Assembly (NCBI GenBank): GCA_963735045.1
Contig: CAVTIZ010000002.1
Coordinates: 434,001-498,000, forward strand
DNA: 64,000 nucleotides
Source: Salsipaludibacter sp963735045
GTDB lineage: Bacteria; Actinomycetota; Nitriliruptoria; Nitriliruptorales; Nitriliruptoraceae
Direction: 5' to 3'
Shown: positions 19,347 through 27,075 of the stretch, piece after piece
Position numbering within the stretch: the first letter of the stretch is position 1
How the letters are laid out: each line of letters begins with the position of its first letter
Notes under the pieces: generated by a model
Told to the model about the DNA's origin: nothing
Databases searched by the model: none
What the model saw: only the letters and a program-made list of their open reading frames with translations
Program-made: the position numbers and the translations under genes

Positions 19347-20278
19347 CGGCGCCGGACCAGGTCGCCCCGGTGGTGTCGGTGGTCGTGCCGTTCCGCGACG
19401 CGGCCGGGACCCTGCCGGCCCTGGTGGACGCCCTGCGGGCCCAGGAGCCACCCCCCGACACCGGCGGCGGGGCCGTGGAGTTCCTGTTCGTGGACAACGG
19501 CAGCCACGACGCCGGCCCGGGACTGGTGGCCGACGCCCTGGCCGCCGGGCTGCCGGGGCGGCTGCTGTCCCGAGACGACGTCGCGTCGTCCTACGCCGCC
19601 CGCAACGCCGGGGTGGCGCAGGCCCGCGGCGACGTGCTGGCCTTCACCGATGCCGACTGTCGTCCGACCCCGTCGTGGCTGGCGGCGATCGTGGCCTTCT
19701 ACGACGGCGACCATGCCGACACGGTCGTGGCGGGAGCGGTGGACCTGGTCCTGGTCGACGACACCAGCGTGTGGGAACTGTTCGACCACGCGGTGCACCT
19801 GGACAACGAGTCCATGGCCGTCTCGCACCGCGTGGCCACCGCCGACATGGCCGTGCGTCGCGAGGTCTTCGATCGCGTCGGGCCCTTCCGCGAACTCACG
19901 TCCGGCGCGGACCACGAGTGGTCCCGCCGCGCGTCCGCGGCGGGCGTCCCCATCCGCTTCGTGCCCTCGGTACGCGTCCACCACCCCACCCGCGCCACCC
20001 GTCGCGCGTTGCTGGACAAGGCCGTGCGCATCTCGCGTGGCCAGGGCGAACTGGCCGTCGCCGACCCCTCGCGCCGCTGGTCGTTGGCGGCCCGCGCCGT
20101 GGCCAGGCCGCTGCTGTTGGGCCGTCACCTGGACGTGGCACGAACCCCGGCCGCCCGGGGTGGGCTCGCACTCCGAGCCCGGCTGTTCGGCGTGTCGGTG
20201 GTGTTCCGGCTCCGCCAGGTGCCCGCGTTCGTCGCCGGCTGGCGGGCGGCACGCGACGCGGCCGACCGGGCCCGCTGA
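19343..20278 (+). CDS. glycosyltransferase family 2 protein
   Basis: A 311-residue GT-A glycosyltransferase. Seen: VVSVVVPFRDAAGTLPAL at the start, FLFVDNGSHD, the DxD-like metal site in FTDADCRPTPSWL, a conserved ADMAVRREVFDRVGPF, and the ED-like DHEWSRRA. The C-terminal 70 residues are basic with one weak hydrophobic segment, so membrane association is possible. The GTG at 19343 overlaps the sulfotransferase stop and has GGGGGAG 9 nt upstream; an in-frame GTG 9 nt earlier is less likely. It is the last gene of the seven-gene tsaE operon. Confidence 0.9.
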   Translation: MTAPDQVAPVVSVVVPFRDAAGTLPALVDALRAQEPPPDTGGGAVEFLFVDNGSHDAGPGLVADALAAGLPGRLLSRDDVASSYAARNAGVAQARGDVLAFTDADCRPTPSWLAAIVAFYDGDHADTVVAGAVDLVLVDDTSVWELFDHAVHLDNESMAVSHRVATADMAVRREVFDRVGPFRELTSGADHEWSRRASAAGVPIRFVPSVRVHHPTRATRRALLDKAVRISRGQGELAVADPSRRWSLAARAVARPLLLGRHLDVARTPAARGGLALRARLFGVSVVFRLRQVPAFVAGWRAARDAADRAR

Positions 20279-20381
20279 CGTCGCCCTCGACTCACCCGGC
20301 GGTCGCCGCAGACCTACCGTCCACGGGCGAGGAAACCTGCGTCGCGCTGGCTCAGGTCAACCCCCGTGGGCCGGTGGTCGG

Positions 20382-20408
20382 ATTGCACTCGCCAGCGAGG
20401 AGTGCTAG
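20382..20408 (+). promoter_or_regulatory. CIRCE operator (HrcA site)
   Basis: ATTGCACTC and GAGTGCTAG flank a 9-bp spacer, matching the CIRCE form TTAGCACTC-N9-GAGTGCTAA with mismatches only in the outer bases of the left arm. It lies 240 bp before groES. HrcA repression of groESL by CIRCE is established for many bacteria; hrcA is not in this window. Confidence 0.88.
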
Positions 20409-20411
20409 TGT
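20383..20411 (+). promoter_or_regulatory. groES promoter overlapping CIRCE
   Basis: TTGCAC (20383-20388) and TAGTGT (20406-20411) are spaced by 17 bp and lie within and across the CIRCE palindrome, so repressor binding would block both elements. A downstream GAGTGCAA at 20432-20439 repeats a half-site. The remaining 20279-20648 intergenic region shows no gene; it forms a leader of about 230 nt. Confidence 0.65.
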
Positions 20412-20648
20412 CGTTGGCAGTCAAGGCCAGTGAGTGCAAACGCCGGCCGATGCGGTCCTCCGGGGCCGCGGTCGGTGATCCGGGCCCCGCGAGCACGTCC
20501 GTCGTCGAGCGTCCCGGACCCTGCACCTCGCTGGCTTCCCACGTGCCGGGGCCAGCCCCCGGTCGCAGACCAACCAACCGCCCACCGCGTTCGTCCGGCT
20601 CCGCCAGGGGCCTGCGGGCGCCACAGATCGCCGTAACAGGAGGCCACG

Positions 20649-20948
20649 ATGGCAGACGTCAAGGTTCGTCCACTCGAGGACCGGGTGCTCGTCACCGTCA
20701 ACGACGCCGAGCAGACCACCTCGTCCGGGCTCGTCATCCCGGACACCGCCAAGGAGAAGCCACAGCAGGGAACGGTCGTCGCCGTCGGCGACGGCAAGTT
20801 CTCCGAGACCACCGGCGAGCGCATCGCCGTTGACGTCTCGGACGGCGACACCGTGCTGTTCAGCAAGTACGGCGGCACCGAGGTCAAGTACGAGGGCACG
20901 GAGTACCTGCTCCTGTCGTCGCGCGACATCCTGGCCATCATCGGCTGA
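20649..20948 (+). CDS. groES: co-chaperonin GroES
   Basis: A 99-residue GroES of standard length that caps the GroEL folding chamber. Seen: VKVRPLEDRVLV, the mobile loop around EQTTSSGLVIPDTAKEKPQ, GTVVAVGDGK, and the C-terminal VLFSKYGGTEVKYEGTEYLLLSSRDILAII. AGGAGG is 5 nt before the ATG. It is the first gene of the CIRCE-controlled operon and is followed by groEL after 99 bp. Within that gap CAGCCG-CTT-CGGCTG (20966-20980) could form a small hairpin, possibly a processing or attenuation point. Confidence 0.98.
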   Translation: MADVKVRPLEDRVLVTVNDAEQTTSSGLVIPDTAKEKPQQGTVVAVGDGKFSETTGERIAVDVSDGDTVLFSKYGGTEVKYEGTEYLLLSSRDILAIIG

Positions 20949-21047
20949 CCCGCCCCGCGCCCGGCCAGCCGCTTCGGCTGAGGGTCGGGCCCGGACCCCA
21001 CCACCACGACTCCACGCACCACCCATCCACCACAGGAGGAACGCAGC

Positions 21048-22688
21048 ATGGCGAAGATCCTCAGTTTCAGTGAAGACGCACGCCGCCGTCTCGAGACCGG
21101 CGTCAACAAGCTTGCCGACGCCGTCAAGGTGACGCTCGGGCCCAAGGGCCGCAACGTCGTCATCGACAAGAAGTGGGGCGCTCCCACGATCACCAAGGAC
21201 GGCGTGACCGTCGCCCGCGAGATCGAGTTGGAGGACGCCTACGAGAACATGGGCGCCCAGCTGGCCAAGGAAGTCGCGACCAAGACCAACGACGTCGCGG
21301 GTGACGGCACCACCACCGCCACCGTCCTTGCCCAGGCCATCGTCAAGGAGGGCCTGCGCAACGTCGCCGCCGGCGCCAACCCGATGCAGCTCAAGCGCGG
21401 CATCGACGCCGCCGTCGACAAGGTCGTGGCAGAGATCGCCTCCCAGGCTCGTGACATCGAGACCCAGGACGAGATCGCCCAGATCGCGGCCATCTCGGCC
21501 AACAACGACATGACGGTCGGCAAGGTCATCGCCGACGCCATGGAGAAGGTCGGCAAGGACGGCGTCATCACCGTCGAGGAGTCCCACACCTTCGGGATGG
21601 ACCTGGACTTCGTCGAGGGCATGCAGTTCGACAAGGGCTACCTGTCGGCCTACATGGTCACCGACACCGACCGCATGGAAGCGGTGTTCGAGGACCCCTA
21701 CGTGCTGATCGTCAACGGCAAGGTGAGCTCCGTCCAGGACCTCCTGCCGCTGCTCGAGAAGGTCATGCAGTCCGGCAAGCAGTTGGTCATCGTGGCCGAG
21801 GACGTCGAGGGCGAGGCCCTGGCGACCCTGGTCGTGAACAAGATCCGCGGCACCTTCCAGTCGGTGGCCGTCAAGGCCCCGGGCTTCGGTGAGCGCCGCA
21901 AGGCCATGCTGCAGGACATCGCCACCCTCACGGGCGGCACCGTGATCTCCGAAGAGGTCGGCCTGAAGCTGGAGAACGCGACCGTCGACCTGCTGGGTCA
22001 CGCCCGCAAGGTCGTCATCACCAAGGACGACACCACCATCGTCGATGGTGGCGGGTCCGAGGACGACATCCAGGGCCGCATCTCCCAGATCAAGACCGAG
22101 ATCGACAACACCGACTCGGACTGGGACCGCGAGAAGCTCCAGGAGCGCCTCGCGAAGCTGTCGGGTGGCGTCGCCGTCGTCAAGGTCGGCGCGGCCACCG
22201 AGACCGAGCTCAAGGAGGTCAAGCACCGCATCGAGGACGCGCTGAGCGCGACCCGTGCGGCCGTCGAGGAGGGTGTGGTCGCCGGTGGCGGCACGGCCCT
22301 GCTGCAGGCGGTCAAGGTGCTCGACGACCTCGCCAACGGCGAGGGCGACGAGGCCACCGGTGCCAAGATCGTCCGTGACTCGCTCAAGGCCCCGCTGTTC
22401 TGGATCGCCGCCAACGCGGGCCACGAGGGCTCCGTCGTCGTGGAGAAGGTCAAGGGCATGCAGCCGGGCGAGGGCCTGAACGCCCTGACCGGCGAGTACG
22501 GCAACCTGATCGACACCGGCGTCATCGACCCGGCCAAGGTCACCCGTTCGGCACTGCAGAACGCCGCGTCCATCGCGGGCCTGCTGTTGACGACCGAGGC
22601 CCTGATCGCCGACAAGCCGGAGCCGGAGTCCGCTGACGGTGGCGGGCACGAGCACGGCATGGGCGGCATGGGCGGCATGGACTTCTGA
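21048..22688 (+). CDS. groEL: 60 kDa chaperonin GroEL
   Basis: A 546-residue chaperonin with VTLGPKGRNVVIDK, the ATP-binding DGTTTATVLAQ, GKVSSVQDLLPLLEK and the AAVEEGVVAGGGTALL signature. The C-terminus reads GGGHEHGMGGMGGMDF: it has the Gly-Met tail of housekeeping GroEL plus two His residues. Paralogues next to groES in some actinobacteria (GroEL1) have His-rich tails instead, so this copy combines features. AGGAGGA lies 7 nt before the ATG. Strong hairpin termination follows. Confidence 0.98.
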   Translation: MAKILSFSEDARRRLETGVNKLADAVKVTLGPKGRNVVIDKKWGAPTITKDGVTVAREIELEDAYENMGAQLAKEVATKTNDVAGDGTTTATVLAQAIVKEGLRNVAAGANPMQLKRGIDAAVDKVVAEIASQARDIETQDEIAQIAAISANNDMTVGKVIADAMEKVGKDGVITVEESHTFGMDLDFVEGMQFDKGYLSAYMVTDTDRMEAVFEDPYVLIVNGKVSSVQDLLPLLEKVMQSGKQLVIVAEDVEGEALATLVVNKIRGTFQSVAVKAPGFGERRKAMLQDIATLTGGTVISEEVGLKLENATVDLLGHARKVVITKDDTTIVDGGGSEDDIQGRISQIKTEIDNTDSDWDREKLQERLAKLSGGVAVVKVGAATETELKEVKHRIEDALSATRAAVEEGVVAGGGTALLQAVKVLDDLANGEGDEATGAKIVRDSLKAPLFWIAANAGHEGSVVVEKVKGMQPGEGLNALTGEYGNLIDTGVIDPAKVTRSALQNAASIAGLLLTTEALIADKPEPESADGGGHEHGMGGMGGMDF

Positions 22689-22746
22689 GTCCGTTCGCCG
22701 TGGCCTGACCGCTTCGGCGCGCCCGCACCATCGCTCAGCACGATCC

Positions 22747-22778
22747 TCGGGGGCCCCGCCACACGGCGGGGCCCCCGA
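22747..22778 (+). terminator. terminator of the groES-groEL operon
   Basis: A perfect 14-bp stem (22747-22760 with 22765-22778) closes an ACAC tetraloop, 58 nt after the groEL stop. No T-tract follows. Confidence 0.85.
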
Positions 22779-22874
22779 CACGTGCATGGCCGCCACGTCG
22801 CGACTCCCGCAGGGTGCCCCCGGCGACGACCGGACGATCGGTCCTGCTTCCCGGGACCCCACGTCCACCGTCGA

Positions 22875-22880
22875 TATGAT
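22875..22880 (+). promoter_or_regulatory. -10 box for the CpsD-like membrane protein gene
   Basis: TATGAT, 42 nt before the ATG at 22923, close to the consensus TATAAT and the most A/T-rich hexamer in the gap. Confidence 0.5.
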
Positions 22881-22922
22881 CGGCCACGTCCGTCCCCCTG
22901 ATCCCTCCCTTCCGACTGGACC

Positions 22923-25049
22923 ATGAGCATGTCCTCGCAGGCAACCCCGACCATGTCGTGGCAGGACCAGTTGGTGGACGTGTTGCGTGCTCGTGAGCGC
23001 ATGTGGCTCGTCGCCGCGCTCGTCCTCATCCTGCTGGGCGCCCTGCTCGCCCTGCTCGCCCCGGGGACGCTGCCACCCACGCCGTTGGTCGGGCTCGCCG
23101 TCGGCGCTGCGGCAGTGCTGCTGGCCACGGCCCTGGTCATCGGGCTGGACGCCTCGGACCTGATCGTGCGGGGCCCCCGCCACGTCGCCGCAGCCGGTGG
23201 GACCGTGGCCGGGACCATCTCGCGATCCACCGCCGACATCGATGCCCTGGTGGACCTGATCGACGACCACGCCGCGGGCGGCACGGTGCGGGTCGCCCTG
23301 ACCCCGGCCTCCCGCAGTGCCGGCGTTCCGGGCTCGCGGGCCAACATCGTCGCCGGGGAGATGGCCGCGCGGGGGCAGAAGGTCCTCGTGACGGACCTGA
23401 CGCGGGGCGGGACACCGGCCGTCGGCCTGTCCGACGTGATCTCCGGGGAACGCCAGCTCGGCGAGGCGGTCCGCTTCGACGACGAGCTGTACCTGGCCCA
23501 CCTCGCCGTGGGGTCCGAACCCGAACGTGCGCTGGAGGGGTTCGCGAGCTGGGCCCGCGGCCTGCCGCCGGACCTGGACGTCCTGGTCGCGGCCCTGCCA
23601 CCGCTGTCGGAGCCGGGGGTGATGACGGCCGTGCAGGGAGTCGAACTGGTGCTGTTGCTGGTGGAGGTGGACCGCACCGAGCGAGTGGACCTGATCGCGT
23701 CGCTCGACGCCATCGACGCGGCCGAGGTCCCCGCGGAGCTGGTGCTGGTCGACGACGCCGTGGCGGCGGCGAGCCCGTCGGGTTCGGCCAGTGTCGAGGT
23801 CCTGTCCACGCCGGGCTCGACACCCCGCCAGCGTGATCCCGACGGGTTCGACCTGCGCGAGGAGGGTGGGGCGACCGACGGAGACGTCGACCTGGGCCAC
23901 GACCAACCCGACGACGGCGCCGACGACCACGACGAGGACCACCCGGGCACCGACCCGGGCACCGACGCGGACACCCCGACCGTGTCGTTGGACCGCACCG
24001 ACCCCGAGTTCCCGTCCGGATCGACGCCCGACGACACTCCCGAGGACCGTCCCGATGCTCGCGCCGGGGCCGCCGCCGGTGGTCCCAGCGGCGCTGCCGG
24101 GCCCGCGACGGGTGTGGCTCCGGGTGCGGGTGCCGCAGGTGCGGCCGCCGGCGCCATGGCGGCCGGGGCGGCCATGGCCGGCTCGCGAGACCGCAGCGAC
24201 GTGACCCGGGTGCCCGGGGTGGGCGGCACCCGCGGCGCGGCTGATGCCGACCGTCGCCGCGGGACCGGCGACGAGCCCGATGCGCGCCCGTCCGTGGACC
24301 CCTCGGAGTTCGACGACGACGAGGTCCCGCCCCCGACCGAGCCCGGAGGCGGGCACGTCCGGACCCTGCGGCGTCGCGCACCCGAGCCCCCTCCGGAGGA
24401 GCCGGCGTCGGTGACGCCACCCGCCGGTGACGACCCCGGGACCTCGGCCGTGACCTCGGCCGGGGACGCGGGCACCGCCGCCCCGACCGACCCCGACGCG
24501 ACCATGGCGATGGCCCCGGTCGGCCTGGCCGGTGGATCGGATCCGGTGGTCGACGACGACGCGACGCGGGACGTGGGCGACACCGCTGCCCCCGAGACCG
24601 CCGCCCCCGAAACCGTTGCCGAACCGGACACCGCGGTGGCCGACGACGACACCTACGCCCCGGTGCGTGACGAGTACGTGGACCCGTTCGCCGACGACGC
24701 CGCCGCGACACCGGTGGCCGAGGACCCCGGCGTGGTGGGCCACACGACCACCGGCGCCGACACGGTGGACGCCGGTGCCGGGGACGACCTGCCGGACGAC
24801 CACCTCGACGACTCCGGGAACGACGCGCACGACGACCGCCCGGACCTGTCGGGGGACGACGCCCGTGACCTCCCCCGGGACGACGTGGGGAACGACGGGG
24901 GCGACGTCTCGGGCGAGGATGTCGCCGGGGATGACGACGAGGACGACGACGGGGATCCCATCGACGTCATGGCCCGGGAGCAGGCCCGCCTGTCCGCCTC
25001 CCTCCAGCAGTTGGCGCAGGACGTGTGGCAGCGGGGCGACGGCCAGTGA
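22923..25049 (+). CDS. membrane protein with degenerate CpsD/Wzc-like domain and acidic tail
   Basis: A 708-residue protein not assigned to a named family. Residues 28-46 and 54-74 form a two-helix membrane hairpin. Residues about 120-280 follow the order of a bacterial tyrosine-kinase (CpsD/Wzc) or ParA fold: ANIVAGEMAARGQKVLVTDL, GLSDVISGERQLGEAV, DLDVLVAALPPLSEPG and ELVLLLVEVDRTER. However, the Walker A GKS/T is absent (SRSAGVPGSRANI instead) and the A' and B Asp residues are changed. Residues about 285-690 are disordered, rich in Asp, Pro, Thr and Ala. A short amphipathic helix ends the protein. It opens the polysaccharide locus and overlaps the next gene by 4 nt. A role as an inactive polysaccharide co-polymerase regulator is inferred. 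Confidence 0.75.
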   Translation: MSMSSQATPTMSWQDQLVDVLRARERMWLVAALVLILLGALLALLAPGTLPPTPLVGLAVGAAAVLLATALVIGLDASDLIVRGPRHVAAAGGTVAGTISRSTADIDALVDLIDDHAAGGTVRVALTPASRSAGVPGSRANIVAGEMAARGQKVLVTDLTRGGTPAVGLSDVISGERQLGEAVRFDDELYLAHLAVGSEPERALEGFASWARGLPPDLDVLVAALPPLSEPGVMTAVQGVELVLLLVEVDRTERVDLIASLDAIDAAEVPAELVLVDDAVAAASPSGSASVEVLSTPGSTPRQRDPDGFDLREEGGATDGDVDLGHDQPDDGADDHDEDHPGTDPGTDADTPTVSLDRTDPEFPSGSTPDDTPEDRPDARAGAAAGGPSGAAGPATGVAPGAGAAGAAAGAMAAGAAMAGSRDRSDVTRVPGVGGTRGAADADRRRGTGDEPDARPSVDPSEFDDDEVPPPTEPGGGHVRTLRRRAPEPPPEEPASVTPPAGDDPGTSAVTSAGDAGTAAPTDPDATMAMAPVGLAGGSDPVVDDDATRDVGDTAAPETAAPETVAEPDTAVADDDTYAPVRDEYVDPFADDAAATPVAEDPGVVGHTTTGADTVDAGAGDDLPDDHLDDSGNDAHDDRPDLSGDDARDLPRDDVGNDGGDVSGEDVAGDDDEDDDGDPIDVMAREQARLSASLQQLAQDVWQRGDGQ

Positions 25050-25585
25050 CCCGTCGGTTCGCGGCGGCCCTGGCCGCCGTGCTGGTGGTGTCGTGCGCCG
25101 CCTGCGGGGGTGACGAGTCCGCGGTGGCATGGCGCGACCTCGACCTGCGCCTCCCGGACGGCTGGACGGTCGTCGACGAGCAACCGGGGGCCGTGTACCT
25201 CGCCGACGGCGCGCCCGGCGAGGAGCCCGGCGACCCGGGCGACCTCGAGGTCGGGGTCCAGATCAGCCACGAGGTCGATGCCAGCGGCCAGGCCTGGCGT
25301 GACCTGGTCGCCGAGCGTGGTGGCGACCTGGAACGCGACGAGTCCATCACCGTCGACGACCTGCCCGCCACGCTGCTGGAGTTCTCCTTCCCGGGCTCGG
25401 GCGACGACGTGCCGACCCGCGAGCAGGTCGTGCTCGTCCCGTCGCGCGACGTGGTGATCCTGTCCCAGGCCGTCACGGTGCAGGGACAGCAGGACGGCCC
25501 CGAGGTGTTCGACGCCCACGTCGAGGAGTTCGACACGCTGCGCGAGTCGATCGACTTCGGCGCGCCGACGGACTACGGGGACTAG
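25046..25585 (+). CDS. predicted lipoprotein
   Basis: A 179-residue protein beginning with an Arg-rich n-region, a hydrophobic stretch and then VVSCAACGGDES. Either Cys17 (VVSC) or Cys20 could be the lipidated residue. The mature part has LPDGWTVVDEQPGAVYLA and later VVLVPSRDVVILSQAVT, reminiscent of small beta-rich lipoproteins, but no family is recognised. The GTG at 25046 overlaps the stop of the upstream membrane protein, which argues that the two act together at the membrane. Confidence 0.75.
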   Translation: MTRRFAAALAAVLVVSCAACGGDESAVAWRDLDLRLPDGWTVVDEQPGAVYLADGAPGEEPGDPGDLEVGVQISHEVDASGQAWRDLVAERGGDLERDESITVDDLPATLLEFSFPGSGDDVPTREQVVLVPSRDVVILSQAVTVQGQQDGPEVFDAHVEEFDTLRESIDFGAPTDYGD

Positions 25586-25641
25586 CCCACACCCCGCCCC
25601 GACGGACGATCCCGGAGGATCGCCACGGGCGCGCGACCCAG

Positions 25642-25647
25642 TACCGT
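25642..25647 (+). promoter_or_regulatory. -10 box for ugd
   Basis: TACCGT, 35 nt before the ugd ATG; fits TANNNT. No clear -35. Confidence 0.4.
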
Positions 25648-25682
25648 GCGGGTTTCCACCCTCGTTCGAGCAGGAGCCCGCA

Positions 25683-26993
25683 ATGCGTGTCAGTGTCATC
25701 GGTGTCGGCCACGTCGGCCTGGTCACCGCAGCCGCCATGGCCGAATGGGGCCACGACGTGGTCGGGATGGACGACGACCAGTCCAAGATCGACACGCTCC
25801 ACGAGGGCGGCGTGCCCTTCCACGAGGAGGGCCTGGAGGACCTGATCGCCCGCAACGTCGACGCCGGGCGTCTCACCTTCAGCACCGACACCAAGGAGGC
25901 CATCGCCGACATGGACGTGATCTTCGTCTGCGTCGGCACCCCGTCGTTGCCCGGCGGGGGCCCCAACCTGTCCTACGTCGAGCGGGTGGGTCGCCTGGTG
26001 GCGGCCTACGCGACCGACGACGTCGTGCTGGTCGAGAAGTCCACCGTGCCGGCCAACACCGGCCAGCGGCTGGGCCAGATCATCACCCACGAACAGGAGC
26101 GCCACGGACAACGCGTGGTCATCTCGGTGGCGTCGAACCCGGAGTTCCTGCGCGAGGGCACGGCCGTGGAGGACACGCTGCACCCGGACCGGGTGGTCTA
26201 CGGGGTCAGTGACGACCTCGCGCTGGAACGCCTGCGCGAGATCTACCGACCGGTCGTCGAGGCCGACGGGTGTCCGGTCGTGGAGACCGACGTGCCCACG
26301 GCCGAGCTGATCAAGCACGCGTCCAACGGCTTCCTGGCCACGCGGATCTCCTTCATGAACCAGGTGGCACGCATCTGCGAGCGGGTCGGGGCCGACGTCG
26401 CGACCGTCGCCGAGGGCATGGGCCACGACGCCCGGATCGGACCGCACTTCCTGCGCGCCGGCATCGGCTACGGCGGCTCCTGCTTCCCCAAGGACGTCGA
26501 CGCCTTCATCCACCTCGCCCGCCACGTCGGCGAGGACTTCGGCATCCTCGAGCACGTTCGCGAGGTCAACTCGTCGATGCTGGACCTGGTCGTGACCAAG
26601 CTGCGCACCGAACTGTGGCACCTGGACCAGAAGGTCGTGACGGTGCTCGGGGCCGCCTTCAAGCCCGGCACCGACGACCTGCGCGAGGCGCCGGCCGTGC
26701 ACCTGGCGCGACGACTGCTCGACGAGGGGGCCAGCGTGCGCATGTACGACCCGGTCGCCATGGCCGGCGTCGAGGCCCAGGTCCCCGAGGTCGAGGCCTT
26801 CGACGACATCCGCGAGGCCCTGACCGGCGCCCACGCGGCCGTGGTGGCCACCGAGTGGGACGAGGTCACCGCGCTCGAGCCCAGCGACTTCCGCGAGTTG
26901 CTGGACTACCCGATCGTGATCGACGGCCGCAACGTGTTCGACCCCGAGCCGATGCGCGACGCCGGCCTGCACTACCACGGCATCGGTCGCTGA
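25683..26993 (+). CDS. ugd: UDP-glucose 6-dehydrogenase
   Basis: A 436-residue NAD-dependent enzyme oxidising UDP-glucose to UDP-glucuronate. Seen: the Rossmann start VSVIGVGHVGLVTA, FVCVGTPS, EKSTVPANTG, SNPEFLREGTAVED, the substrate-binding ELIKHASNGFLATRISFMN, the catalytic GIGYGGSCFPKD with Cys267, and GAAFKPGTDDLREAP. GDP-mannose dehydrogenases share this fold, but the FLREG and KHASNGFLA motifs fit Ugd better. CAGGAG lies upstream of the ATG. In this locus it would supply an acidic sugar for exported polysaccharide. Confidence 0.92.
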   Translation: MRVSVIGVGHVGLVTAAAMAEWGHDVVGMDDDQSKIDTLHEGGVPFHEEGLEDLIARNVDAGRLTFSTDTKEAIADMDVIFVCVGTPSLPGGGPNLSYVERVGRLVAAYATDDVVLVEKSTVPANTGQRLGQIITHEQERHGQRVVISVASNPEFLREGTAVEDTLHPDRVVYGVSDDLALERLREIYRPVVEADGCPVVETDVPTAELIKHASNGFLATRISFMNQVARICERVGADVATVAEGMGHDARIGPHFLRAGIGYGGSCFPKDVDAFIHLARHVGEDFGILEHVREVNSSMLDLVVTKLRTELWHLDQKVVTVLGAAFKPGTDDLREAPAVHLARRLLDEGASVRMYDPVAMAGVEAQVPEVEAFDDIREALTGAHAAVVATEWDEVTALEPSDFRELLDYPIVIDGRNVFDPEPMRDAGLHYHGIGR

Positions 26994-27018
26994 TCCCGCA
27001 CGGCCCGGTGCCGCATGG

Positions 27019-27052
27019 ACGATGCCCGCCACGACCTCGTGGCGGGCATCGT
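27019..27052. terminator. bidirectional terminator between ugd and wzt
   Basis: A perfect 16-bp inverted repeat (27019-27034 with 27037-27052) with a 2-nt centre lies between two convergent genes, where it can serve both. Confidence 0.8.
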
Positions 27053-27075
27053 CGTCGCAGGACGGGTGCGGGGCG

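Noticed and set aside
20421..25130. A minus-strand open frame of about 1570 codons opposite groES-groEL and the CpsD-like gene
   Set aside because: It is an antisense shadow of highly biased codons in known genes; no start signal or homology is seen.
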